The notes below the pieces were generated by a model. That model was not told the origin of the DNA. It did no database searches and saw only the letters and a list, made by a program, of their open reading frames with translations. Positions 54,210-64,000 of a stretch of DNA of 64,000 bases are shown one piece after another. The position numbers and the translations under genes are program-made. Every line of letters begins with the position of its first letter. Positions within the stretch are counted from its first letter, which is position 1. This DNA comes from Zygaena filipendulae (Eukaryota; Arthropoda; Insecta; Lepidoptera; Zygaenidae), in assembly GCA_907165275.2 (NCBI GenBank), contig OU015675.1, positions 885,501-949,500 on the forward strand, in the 5' to 3' direction.

Positions 54210-54940
54210 GGATGCACACAAATACAAAACAGCGGCGTTTTCTTTCATTTTTTTGGCTGAAGAAACCCCAGCGATATACAACGTGTTAATGAATTAACTT
54301 AAAACTAGAAAGTAGTTTGCTCAGAATCAACTAGCGAATCGATCGCACTATGTTTTAATATAGGTTATATTTTTCATTTTTACTAGCCCATGTCTAAATT
54401 ATTTATAATACAATATTTGGCGCGTACGCCACCCACAACAAAAAAAAATTGATCCGGTAGGCGCGGGCGTAGCGCTTGGAATTTCGTAGATAGGTCACCT
54501 CCAAACTAATATTGAATAACTTTTAAAGTATAAATTTTTTCGACAAAATATATTTTAATCATATTATTGTTTATTTTTTAAATGGGGTGTATCAGGTTTT
54601 CAGTTAATTCATTAACACGTTGTATATTGAACGTGGACTGTACCGCCGCAAATCATATTATGTATCATAACGCGAATCAAAGTATGATGACGACCATCAA
54701 TCGCCTCGTCCCGATCTGTCTTGCCTGCCCCAGTTCGCGTGGGGTGGATGCGCCTGCGCAGACTCGGCCATCGCACCCGGAACGGAGCACTTGACGCGTT
54801 GCACCGGGCCGCTGCTGCCGAATAAATGTTGCTCGATGGCACAGAGAAAACATAACTACAACTAGTAGGGCAATGTAAGCGGGGCACGCAGTCGCCAAGG
54901 AAGTTGGAGCAAGCGATCTAACTTCTAAAAACCCTCCTTC
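54210..54940. other. Stretch with a GC-rich patch, no gene recognised
   Basis: 54700-54840 is GC-rich with overlapping short frames on both strands; no domain or repeat partner seen. Confidence 0.3.
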
Positions 54941-54947
54941 GCTGACA

Positions 54948-55215
54948 TTAATAATAATAATAATAATCCACTTCACAACACACAGATCTACTTGATCCCA
55001 CTCTAAGCTATTATTAGCTTGTCGTGGAAACCAAGCAAACGTGGTACCTATATACTACATAGAATTACATAATATATATTATACTATAGATATTATATAA
55101 ACACACCAGTCGCCAAGACTGGAAAATGGAACCCTGTGTTGATCGCACAAAGTCCATCCCCACCGGGAATCGAACACGGAACCCCTTGATTAGCGGGTAG
55201 ACATGGTGAATACAA
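54948..55215 (-). mobile_element. tRNA-derived SINE
   Basis: (ATT)n tail, body and B box as at 29845; the A-box end of the head is degraded. Confidence 0.7.
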
Positions 55216-55219
55216 TATG

Positions 55220-55735
55220 GGACCAAGTCAAAACGTAACCAAATGCCTTTTTTACCTTCCGTTACGTTAATAAATGTTTTTGAGCGTGACGAATAGTTTT
55301 GTGTGCAAAAGTCGAAGCGCCCGGCGACACTGGCTCTCATTTATTTTCACAACAAACCGATTCAATGCATTCTGTGTATCTGTTCTGTGGTCGATAACTT
55401 TTTTATTGGAACGTCACTTTATTCGACAGTTGCGCAAATTAGATGCGTAGATGTTGTAGCAGAATTGAAGTTTTGGTGTCACTCCAAGCATAGGAGGATA
55501 AAATATCCCCGACTGATCGTTTCACCCCGTTTATAATGAAGGCGAGCATAAAAAAAACAGGATTTTTGGAAATTGAGCACCTATTAAGGGCTGAAAATCA
55601 ATGTGAAAATTTGCATTCAAGTACATATCTTCTATATGTATACCTACTTATAATAAAACTGTATAGAGAGGTCATTCTGTAGATTGAATATAATATATTC
55701 AAAATTAATATTGGAGGATGAATGGTGATCGATAC
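55220..55735. other. Stretch with nothing recognised
   Basis: No matched structure. Confidence 0.3.
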
Positions 55736-55972
55736 TGATGCCAAAAATGCAATCAGTAAATTTTTTGTCTGTCTGTCTGTCTGTATGTGCACGCATGAGT
55801 CAAAAACTACTGAAGGCATTTTAACCAAACTTGGTACGATTGTATTTCATACTCCTGGGTAGGTTATAGGCTATATAACATAACGCTAAGACATATAGGA
55901 GCTGAGCAGTGACGATAAATTTTAAGCAAGTCTGATGAAAATGCGCTTTCAAGCTCCTCCTATCCTCGCATA
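55736..55972 (+). repeat. Possible diverged Helitron-like or related repeat
   Basis: GATACTGATGCCAAAAATGC, (CTGT)n and CAAAAACTACTGAAGGCATT recall the Helitron and module X bodies, but ends are not clear. Confidence 0.35.
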
Positions 55973-55974
55973 CG

Positions 55975-56116
55975 TTTACTCAATCGCGCAAAAACTGCTG
56001 AACGGATTTGGATAAAATTTGGCATGCACGTTTTCAGGGGTACAGAGAAGGACATAGGGTACTTTTTATCCCGGAATTCCGGCGGGAACTACGAAATTAC
56101 CGCGGGGCAAAACTAG
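55975..56116 (+). mobile_element. Helitron-like element, 5' truncated
   Basis: TTTACTCAATCGCGCAAAAA, CAGGGGTACAGAGAAGGACA, TACCGCGGGGCAAAACTAG|T; the hairpin lost one side. Confidence 0.65.
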
Positions 56117-56359
56117 TTAGTTAATAAGACATCGATATCTTCCCTTGGACTTTTGTTTTTGGAACAAAGAAACACGAAATTTTTTCGATATTATCAATGT
56201 GAAACTAAAAACAAACTATTCTCATTATGCACAAATATGCACAAATTCGTATGGCACGCATATTGGTATTCATTTGTTACAGGAATGTTCCAACTCTTAT
56301 TTGATAATTGTTTGTGAAACGTTACACCAAAAGCGTCAAAGCTGAACGAAGTTTGACAA

Positions 56360-56688
56360 TAGGCTAGTTTCCTAAATTTTCTTTTTTAGTCCGTTTTGTA
56401 GATTATTAAAAAATATTGGACACGTATTTTTTTATTTTTTATGCAACCAAAAAATAACGGAGATATATCAAGTCGAAATTTCACAAGACGTCACGCCTCG
56501 CTACAGTTTGTTCGCACGTTATAGCGAGCTGTGACATCACGAGTCCCCCACCCTAAACTTTAATGCGCTTTATCTATGCATATTTCCATTATTTTTAAAA
56601 AGCAAAAAATACGTGTCTTTTATTTTTTTATTATCTAACTGAAGGACTAAATAGAATTTTGATTTTTTTACCCAGGAAACTAGCCTAT
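56360..56688 (+). mobile_element. CRE-bearing MITE, subfamily B
   Basis: Twin of the 8781 copy, with the same perfect ATAGGCTAGTTTCCT terminal repeats and only a handful of differences. Confidence 0.8.
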
Positions 56689-56793
56689 TGTAGAACTAAA
56701 ACAAAAAACAAAACAGTACTTGTATAAAACTATTTTCATATCGCAAAAAATTAGCGCGATCGGCCTCCTAAGGGCAATTATGAGTTTTTAATA

Positions 56794-57067
56794 CAGTTGC
56801 TCAAAAAGTGGCGTATTGCAGGGACGTTTAGCGTTCGGGATGTGGGCTATTACATACTCGAGCTTTTTGTTTACCTTTCCCGAACTCGTGCGTTCTCTTT
56901 GCCAACTGTCAAATGGCGACACGACTTTGACACACTTTTTTGCATTGCGAAACGTAGGTTTTGCATTACTAATACGACTAGCGCCATCTCTTGATCACAG
57001 TTGGAACTTAGTTGAGTTTGTTGTGTTTTTGATATTTTATTAAATTTCTTCATTTTTTTCGCAACTG
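56794..57067. mobile_element. MITE with CAGTTGC ends and TA duplication
   Basis: CAGTTGC at 56794 and its inverse at 57061, flanked by TA on both sides inside a longer TTAATA/TATTAA context. Fits a Tc1/mariner-type MITE; a TTAA duplication (piggyBac) reading is also possible. Short frames inside are spurious. Confidence 0.6.
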
Positions 57068-57083
57068 TATTAAAAATAGTTGT

Positions 57084-57208
57084 TCAGTACACGTGCGGAA
57101 CCGTCATTGCAACTAGTTCCGACTGTCAACCCTCACTTTCGGCTGCGCCTCGGCTCGGGTAGACATTCGTCGGAACTCTTTGCAATGACAGGCTTTCCGC
57201 ACTTATAA
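57084..57208. repeat. Fold-back hairpin of about 125 bp
   Basis: GTGCGGAACCGTCATTGCAA is mirrored by TTGCAATGACAGGCTTTCCG, with TTCCGAC/GTCGGAA closer in. Confidence 0.6.
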
Positions 57209-57297
57209 TGAAATATACTATTTTAATTTTTGGTGCAATGAACAAGGGACACAATGATAATTGTAAAAAAAAATTCATTACCTTTATATTTATACCA

Positions 57298-57399
57298 GGG
57301 AATTCCAGGATAAAAGTAACTTATAACCTTTTTGCTCTACAGACAACGTGTAGCAAGGCGTGAAAGCGTAACAAACACACTTTTGCATTTATAATATTG
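57298..57399 (-). mobile_element. Helitron-like 5' half
   Basis: GGAATTCCAGGATAAAAGTA, GGCGTGAAAGCGTAACAAAC and TTTGCATTTATAATATTG. Confidence 0.55.
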
Positions 57400-57517
57400 C
57401 CCGGTAGCCTGGAAGAGATCGCTTTATGGTGTTATACCACCCTTTTAAGGGACTTACTTTCTGCTTTTTTATTAGTTTTTTAGTCACTAGTTGCTCAATG
57501 TTTTTGTTCATTTTTTT

Positions 57518-57810
57518 AGGCTATTTGACTAATATTTTCTTTCTAAATTTTATTCAGTCCATCAGTTAGATAATAAAAAAATAATAGACACGTATTTTTT
57601 GCTGGATAAAGTGCATTAAAGTTTAGTTTAGGCTCATAACGTCATACGCAGGTAAAAACTGCGCCTGCTTGTGACGTCACGCGACATTTCGACTCAACGA
57701 CCAACGTATCTCCGTTATTTTTTGCTTACGTGAAAAAATAAAAGATACGTGTTTAATGCTTTTTATGGATCTACGAGACGGACTTAAAACAAAAATTAAT
57801 AATGACCAAT
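57518..57810 (-). mobile_element. CRE-bearing MITE, diverged
   Basis: CAGTCCATCAGTTAGATAAT, one TGACGTCA, ATACGTGTTTAATGC and GAGACGGAC in family order; ends decayed. Confidence 0.6.
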
Positions 57811-58060
57811 TTTCTGATTTCTACATTTTTTTTCTTCGACAACCGTTGATTCCCTCTCTTGTCGCGATTTATCTAATCACAGTTTGTAACATACTTTTAT
57901 CTGTTAGACGATAATGTTGTCATTTCTCACGTGTAAGCTCTCTATAATATTTGACTAAATAATAAATCATAGAGAACCAAACACATATCAATATCTTATC
58001 TATGTCCGACTTATCTATTAGACCAATAGTTGTAATATCCGAAATATAAGTACATAATAA

Positions 58061-58248
58061 TCTTAATATATATAAATCACGTGTCACGTTGTTCGTCCGC
58101 GATGGACTCCGAAACTATTGAAGGGATTTTGATAAAATTTTGTAACCATTTATAATATGGTGCAACTTAAAAGATAGGATAGTTTTTATCCCGGAATTCC
58201 CGCGGGAACTCCGAAATTACCGCGGATGAAATCGCGAGGGACAGCTAG
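58061..58248 (+). mobile_element. Helitron-like element, third subfamily
   Basis: A|TCTTAATATATATAAATCAC to CTAG|T, complete. Same body as 10553 (CACGTGTCACGTTGTTCGTC) without the internal duplication. Confidence 0.8.
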
Positions 58249-58503
58249 TAATTGTATAAAAGATGCGAGTCAAAATTTAATACGTAGAGTTAGTATTAAT
58301 ATGTAGATATTTACAAAACTCGTATCAAAACTATATGTCTTAATTGCTATGGTCGTAAAGACATCTTTTAAATATGTAAAGTAAAAACGTAACAACAAAA
58401 TATATACCTGCTAGGTATATATGCTAGGTTTGACTCGATATAAATTATAAATAGACCAATTGAGTTTTGTATGGTTTAAATTAATAAATTTAACAACAAA
58501 TCT

Positions 58504-58830
58504 AATAGGCTATTTGACTAATTTTTTTTAGTCCGTCTTGTAGATTAATAAAAAATATTGGACACGTATTCTTTCTCTTTTTACGTAATCAAAAAATAAC
58601 AGTGATACATTGAGTTGAAATTTCGCGTGGCGTCACTAACTAGTGCAGTTTGTATGGCGGCTTGTAGCGGTAAGTGACGTCACGAGCCCCCACCCTAAAA
58701 TTTAATGCGCTTTATCCCTGTGTATTTTCATTTATTTGAATAATAAAAAATACGTGTCTAACGATTTTTAATTTTCTAAAAGACGGACTAATTAAAATTT
58801 TGATTTTCAAAAGTTGTCAACATCCCTATT
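58504..58830 (+). mobile_element. CRE-bearing MITE, subfamily A
   Basis: AATAGGCTATTTGACTAA to GTCAACATCCCTATT. The first CRE is decayed to TGGCGTCA, the second is intact. Confidence 0.75.
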
Positions 58831-58831
58831 A

Positions 58832-60590
58832 CCGATCAATAATTAGTATATAAGATATAAAAATCAATAAATTCCTATTGAAAATATGCAACAACAATAC
58901 CTACTTTCTTATTTTATTTTAGTTAGGTAAGTTACGTTTCAAATAACTTATCACTACCCAGAAATGGTCATAGAACAAAAGAACAAGACTCCAAAATGGT
59001 ATCAGTAAATAATAAAACACTTCAATTTGATAGTTATCGACAAATGATAAGGATATTTATCATATTTCAAAGATAAACTATAAAAGGTGGAGTTACGTAT
59101 TTACATTAGACCAATTCCATTGAAGTAAACAAGTAAGAGGAGAATCCGCCCTTCGCCTTCCTAAGTTAAAAAAAAAAAGCTTTTTACATGATCATATTCA
59201 CTTACTTCACTAGTTCAAACCAAACTGTTACTTTCTATTTACTGCCATTAAACGAACAATTATTGTATATAATTTTATGTATTTGAATAATCAGAATCTC
59301 GGAAACGGCTTCCAATGATTTTCATGATAAGTATGCAGGGCGATTAATCGATCTAGCTAGGTTACATTTTTAGAAAACTTCTTTTTATCCATGTATGTTA
59401 ACAAGGTAGGTACTTATTTAGAATTTATTAAAAAATTTAAATAAAAGATAGAAAAAATTTGATCAGACAATCTAAGGATTAGACAGAAGATTATAAGTCA
59501 CATATAATTTTTTTGTGTTTTTAAACAATTCAAAACCCCAGCGACTTAAATTGCGCGAATACATAGAAACATAACTTCAGGGCGAAACAACCTGTTTTAA
59601 GAATTCAATGTGAAATAGTAATAAAATTAAAGCCTATTTTTTTTCTTAAACCTTCCCTGAACATTCACATAGGTATATTTCAAGATCAAAATTAGTCAAC
59701 TCAGAGTCAAACGAACAGTAATGCTTTTTTACCTAACTATAAAGATGACAGTAATTGTTTCTCAAAAGACAGCCTGTTTAGAAACTAACAACTATCCATT
59801 GAAATTGTAATAGTCAACAAGATTGATTCGTATAATAAAATAGTTATTGTCATTTCTCTTTGATGATTTGTTTAAATTAAAAACGCAAACAAATAATCCC
59901 TCAATCGGTTCACATAAATCAATCGGAAGATGACATTGGGTCGTTTTATTCATTCAAAACATGATCATTACAGTCAATGCTGCACCACAGTTCACTCATG
60001 AGGCTAATACCAATTGATATTTTTATAACATGACCGACCTAGATAACTTCCGCAATCCGAATGCACTTTATCATAGTTTTGTAATTTGTAGGAAGTTATT
60101 GACTTCCCTTGATAAAGCAAGTAAATAATAATGAAGAATTGAGAAATCATAAAAATTCTAAATGCGATTTTATAAGTAAACCCGTAAAAAAAATTGAAAC
60201 ACGCGTTTACGTCATCAATAAAAACGCTGTCTTATCTTAAGCTTGGATAAAATTGACAAGTGGAGAAAGTTATATCAAGTACCTATCTACTTGTCGTTTG
60301 AAATTGAGAAATGATAATAAAGTAACGACCTGATTACTAATTCTAAGCACATGTACCAACCTACCAAGACATCGAAGTTTTTCAGCTTAATAAATTCATA
60401 AACATTGAGAATTTTTTTTGACATTGAGATTATGCAGATTCATTATTTATTTTCTCGTAAGAAATTTTAATATTACAGAAAGAATTACTGCAGTTTATAA
60501 ACAAATAAATGGACCTGTAATATTTACATCTATACTAGCTGTGATCACTGTAGCTTCACTAATTTCAAGGCTTTTAATTATTTATCTTTA
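58832..60590. other. Long AT-rich stretch, nothing recognised
   Basis: No open frame with a domain, no tandem array and no matched repeat in about 1.75 kb. Confidence 0.4.
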
Positions 60591-60594
60591 TATT

Positions 60595-60782
60595 TATCTT
60601 TACTAATATTATAGAGAGAGGTAAAGTTTGCGAGTTTGTGAGGTTGTAGGACGTAATCTTTGGATCTACTGAACGGATTTTGAAAATTGTTTCACTTATA
60701 GGACGCTAGGTGATCTTGAGTGACATAGGGTACTTTTTATCCGGAAATGCTCTCGGGAACTCCTTTATTAACGCACAACTAT
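60595..60782 (+). mobile_element. Helitron-like element, hairpin lost
   Basis: TTACTAATATTATAGAGAGA start and ACATAGGGTACTTTTTATCC body; ends in ACGCACAACTATA in place of the hairpin and CTAG. Confidence 0.55.
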
Positions 60783-60784
60783 AT

Positions 60785-62226
60785 ATCATATATCATATAT
60801 CATAAATCCTGAAATATACGTATATATAGATATACGTAGAAATAATGATTATTTCTTACATAGCTTTAAAATTAACGGTAAATACTTTTATAGAAACTTT
60901 CACTCCCTCTTCATTCATTCAGGTGTAAAATTTCCAAAAACTTTTTCTTATTGTTTACTATTCATCTACAATAACACATCATAAAAAAATCCTGTTCAAA
61001 ATTTCTTCGTTTCTGCAGTCAGCGGTTTGGTGCAAGCACTAATGAATCACACAGTCACTTACGGCATGTAATTTTATATGTAAAGATAACAGTATTGTTA
61101 TTAGAAAATATAATAATATTATATAATTTCAATGCCAACATTATACCTACTTTAATAAAATAAAGACGAACTACTTAACAAAAACAAATACTGACTCATA
61201 CTTTTCCGTCAACCGTATAGAGTTTGCGATATCGCAAAATTCCAGTAAAAATTTTTAACGAGCAATCGATAAAGAGTGTGATGTAAACACAACTTTACTG
61301 GACCAAGTTCAAGAGCAACTGTACACAGAGAGCACCTATCTCCATAAAATTTACATTTCAAGTTAAAACACATAAAACTTTTACTGCACCGCGTTTACGG
61401 TGCCTTAATTAGAAACTTTTGTCCAACAGACGCATGAAAGGAGAATGCCATCGGCACAAATAATTTACAACACATTAAAAAAAGACCTCACAGAAACTAA
61501 ACAATAGTTTTCATTCATATGAGATGTATTACAAAATCACTCACCATGCGAGTCAGCATCCAAATGCAATGGACCACTCAACAAATCACTTCAAATAATA
61601 TATTTGTCTGTTATAAAATGACTAAATAGTAAATAACAAACTTAACGTTTCGTGGTATAAATCACTGGCCCTATATTGCACCCTTGTGGGACACCCAAAA
61701 ATTACTGTTAGAAATTCATATTATACGCGTGCGCGAGAGGCGAAAGGCGCGTGCCTTCGAATAGCTGCCGGCATTACAACTGACTGCCTATCGGACTGCG
61801 TCTGCGTCTCTACTGTTTACTACAAACCCCATGTGCAACGCTATCGAATGCTTCCATTGAGTCATCAACCCTATTGTTTTACAAATAAGATCCAAGTTCC
61901 TTTGCAGATCGTTTATTTGTATATTTGCCTGTGTTAGTAACTCGGACACTTGTATTTGTCAACTGAATGAATGAAATATAAACTCTATGAGCACAGAGCT
62001 TTCTGTCGGACGCTGTACGCTTATAACCTTAATTAATGTTTTCAACCACTTGATATGTTAGCGTAAGCGATATCTATCTACGCGGGTAGATGCGCAACTA
62101 CAAATAAAAAAACGTCCGCATTTATTTATTCTATTTATTAGTATTTTAAAGTTTTTGACGAGATAAATTACGATATTTTAGTTAATTACTGACCAGTATT
62201 TGTGTACGCATAAAAAGTTCATCGAA
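60785..62226. other. Stretch upstream of the LINE
   Basis: Contains the possible reverse-transcriptase scrap at 61645-61703. Part of 61.7-62.2 kb is probably the 5' untranslated region of the LINE, but I cannot fix its start. Confidence 0.35.
61645..61703 (-). pseudogene. Possible reverse-transcriptase motif scrap
   Basis: Minus-strand translation FLGVPQGCNIGPVIY resembles the GVPQGS.LGP motif of LINE reverse transcriptases. It is closed by stops on both sides and nothing flanking supports it, so chance is possible. Confidence 0.3.
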
Positions 62227-63000
62227 ATGGCTCCTACTACAAGAAATACGGCAATCGAAAGGTTAGTGGAGGTGGTTTCTAATTTGGAATGTAAAATAAC
62301 GGAAATGCAGCAAAAGCTAAATGATTGCTTTAAGATCATTACAAACCAACAAGATTGCATTAAAAATCAAAATTTAAAATTAGAACAATTATATGACTTT
62401 ATGAATAAACAACCGAGGTCTAAGTCGTTAACACCCCCAACCGTGAGATCTAAAAAAGACTACATACCATCACGTAAGAAGACCATGACAGTAGATTCTG
62501 CGACTACAATTGACCCTACACACAACAATAACACCGATACCACGAAAGTTCCAAGAAAATTATATGTCTCAAACACTTCACTGACCAACTCCGGGCCTGC
62601 GGGTATTACGATTATTGACACCACGACAATTGCTCCACAATCCTATGCGGCGGCTGTAACCAGTCCATCAGGTCCTGCTCCTGTCTCCAAAAATAAGTCC
62701 AAACAGTTACGTGCTGCTCCACCACGTACAGCCAGCCTGCATCTCTTTAATTTTAGCAAAGACACGAGTACTACTGACATTACGGACCACCTCAACATAA
62801 AACTAGGACTACAGTGTGTCCAATGTGAGCAGCTGCCTACCAGAGGGAACTATTCGTCGTTTAAAATTGATATTCCGTTTTCCTGCATTAAGTCTATCCG
62901 AGATTCCAAACACTGGCCTGAAGGAGTATCCATCAGAAAATTTAATGTAGTTACGCCAAAAAACTCGAAAAAGTCACACACCAACCACGAATACGACTAA
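62227..63000 (+). CDS. LINE ORF1 protein
   Basis: A 257-residue frame. I chose ATG 62227 (context GAAATGG) over the upstream TTG at 62200. Residues about 7-62 are rich in heptad-like Leu/Ile spacing (IERLVEVVSNLE, KIITNQQD), a likely coiled coil for ORF1 trimers or dimers. The middle is Thr/Pro/Ser-rich. The C-terminal region (TASLHLFNFSKDTSTTDI to HWPEGVSIRKFNVV) matches the nucleic-acid-binding ORF1 domain seen in many insect LINEs of the CR1/Jockey groups. No zinc knuckle is present. It should bind element RNA in ribonucleoprotein particles. The frame is intact. Its last 50-odd bases overlap ORF2 in the -1 frame. Confidence 0.75.
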   Translation: MAPTTRNTAIERLVEVVSNLECKITEMQQKLNDCFKIITNQQDCIKNQNLKLEQLYDFMNKQPRSKSLTPPTVRSKKDYIPSRKKTMTVDSATTIDPTHNNNTDTTKVPRKLYVSNTSLTNSGPAGITIIDTTTIAPQSYAAAVTSPSGPAPVSKNKSKQLRAAPPRTASLHLFNFSKDTSTTDITDHLNIKLGLQCVQCEQLPTRGNYSSFKIDIPFSCIKSIRDSKHWPEGVSIRKFNVVTPKNSKKSHTNHEYD

Positions 63001-64000
63001 AATCACAGGCAGCGCAGAAAATAAATATACCCTCACAATCCACTAAATTAGGTGCAAAAGAAACACGATTTACGGTAATACATCAAAATGTCCGATCGAT
63101 CACAGGCAAAACCGGGTTACTAAACATATTAGTAAATAAATATGAGCCAGATGTAATGGCGTGTTCTGAGACTTGGTGCCGAAATAGTGAGATTCGGCGG
63201 GTAGGTTTGTGTGGGTATGAACTGGCGAACAGTTACTGTCGCTCGCGCATCGAGCACGGCGGAGTGGCCCTGTACACACGGGAGGGAGTTTCATACAAAC
63301 AGCGGAATGACCTGCAGAGCCTAGCCGTCGAATATCATTGCGAATTCACTATTATTGAAATCTTGATGTTAAAATTGATTGTAGTAGGTATTTATAGAAC
63401 CGGTTTATGTGACTATAATTTGTTTTTAAAGACTTTTGAATTATTGTTAAGTAGGCTGACTGACGAAAATAAAAGGTTTATAATAGTAGGCGACATAAAT
63501 GTGGATCAGTTAACTGACAATAACCGTGCACGACATTTAAATGACTTATTAAATAGTTACAATTTTATAAACGTTGTTGACTTCCCCACGCGAGTAACCG
63601 CCACGTGCAGTACGTCTCTCGAGTGCGGAATTATTGCCCGTGGAGATAGTGACGTCACTGCCGCAATGATCGACACCCCGATAAGTGACCATAACGCTCA
63701 GCTATTCTCGCTTACTTTTACAGTATCAACAAAAACTAAATTTAAATCTAATTTGTATATTGAACGAAGATTATATACAGATATTTCTATTAATAACTTC
63801 TATGTTGACATTACAAATTATTCGTGGGATTTTATAAATAATTTTGACATTGATTTAAATGAAAAATTCTGTAAACTGTTTCGAATACTGACATATTATA
63901 TAAATGTACACTTTCCTATGAAAAAGGTTTTAGTAAGAAAAAAGAATAAAACTCCATGGGTCAGTGATGAGTTAGCTATGCATATTAAAATGTTTGGGGA
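62946..64000 (+). CDS. LINE ORF2 (endonuclease, start of RT region), partial
   Basis: Open from 62946 (after TAA 62943-62945) to the window end, 351 codons, in the -1 frame of ORF1. The endonuclease domain begins near 63075 with VIHQNVRS (metal-binding Asn). SETW (Glu) follows near 63160, GDINVD near 63490 and the catalytic SDH near 63687. PWVSDEL near 63955 is the linker motif usual before the reverse transcriptase. All APE-type catalytic positions are present. The first in-frame ATG is at 63154, inside the domain between the Asn and Glu motifs, so ORF2 must start by frameshifting from ORF1, a non-AUG start or reinitiation. The enzyme would nick target DNA for target-primed reverse transcription. 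Confidence 0.8.
62958..62964 (+). promoter_or_regulatory. Putative -1 ribosomal frameshift heptamer
   Basis: A AAA AAC in ORF1 phase (codons CCA AAA AAC). It fits the X XXY YYZ rule and shifts into the open ORF2 frame. A strong downstream stem or pseudoknot is not obvious by eye. Confidence 0.5.

Larger units (their letters stand above)
62227..64000 (+). mobile_element. Non-LTR retrotransposon (LINE), 5' part
   Basis: ORF1 plus the start of ORF2, cut by the window edge. APE-type endonuclease with the SETW, GDIN and SDH motifs places it in the CR1/Jockey side of LINE diversity; clade not resolved. Both frames are open, so the copy may be young. The true 5' end lies upstream of 62227. Confidence 0.8.

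Noticed and set aside
54612..54976. Overlapping 70-99 codon frames in a GC-rich patch
   Set aside because: Frames on both strands arise from base composition; no domain.
62200..62226. Upstream TTG as ORF1 start
   Set aside because: Non-ATG start; ATG 62227 is 27 bases downstream in a good context.

Overview
This window looks like a piece of an insect genome, most likely a moth or butterfly (Lepidoptera). The DNA is AT-rich, short TAGGTAC / GTACCTA strings recur, and there is a very high density of short interspersed elements: Helitron-like repeats with CTAG ends, tRNA-derived SINEs with (ATT)n tails, and fold-back MITEs. I found no convincing host protein-coding gene, no rRNA, no confident tRNA and no CRISPR array. 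Nearly all recognisable sequence is mobile DNA, so the window is best read as intergenic or large-intron sequence.

Layout. 1-14.6 kb: Helitron-like copies in both orientations, a MITE family carrying paired TGACGTCA motifs, Harbinger-type fold-back MITEs and one SINE. 14.65-18.78 kb: a gutted Tc1/mariner-type element with perfect 29-bp terminal repeats and a TA duplication. Its interior holds broken transposase remnants and an exact 100-bp tandem array of ten units. 18.8-34 kb: more Helitrons, including three abutting head-to-tail copies, nested MITEs, a long perfect inverted repeat at 21.8-22.2 kb, an element with a 10-bp target duplication, and a full SINE. 34.06-41.16 kb: a complete BEL/Pao LTR retrotransposon with apparently identical 437-bp LTRs, a 5-bp target duplication and one intact 1743-residue Gag-Pol frame. 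41.2-61.6 kb: more of the same small repeats, with long stretches where I recognise nothing. 62.2-64.0 kb: the 5' part of a non-LTR retrotransposon (LINE) with an intact ORF1 and an open, edge-truncated ORF2 whose endonuclease motifs are all present.

How the parts work together. Only two elements look protein-competent. The BEL/Pao copy would supply its own Gag, protease, reverse transcriptase, RNase H and integrase. The LINE has a nucleic-acid-binding ORF1 followed by endonuclease and presumably reverse transcriptase. Its ORF2 lacks an in-frame ATG upstream of the endonuclease domain and lies in the -1 frame of ORF1, and an A AAA AAC heptamer sits in the overlap, which suggests programmed -1 frameshifting. 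The Helitron-like, SINE and MITE copies are non-autonomous and must have been moved by enzymes encoded elsewhere. Nested insertions give several internal checks of element ends: a MITE inside a Helitron at 0.45-0.94 kb, a Harbinger-type MITE inside a Helitron at 24.6 kb, and a MITE inside another DNA element at 19.1-19.8 kb.

Limits: boundaries were read by eye. Identity statements such as 'identical LTRs' are visual, and family names beyond superfamily were not verified.
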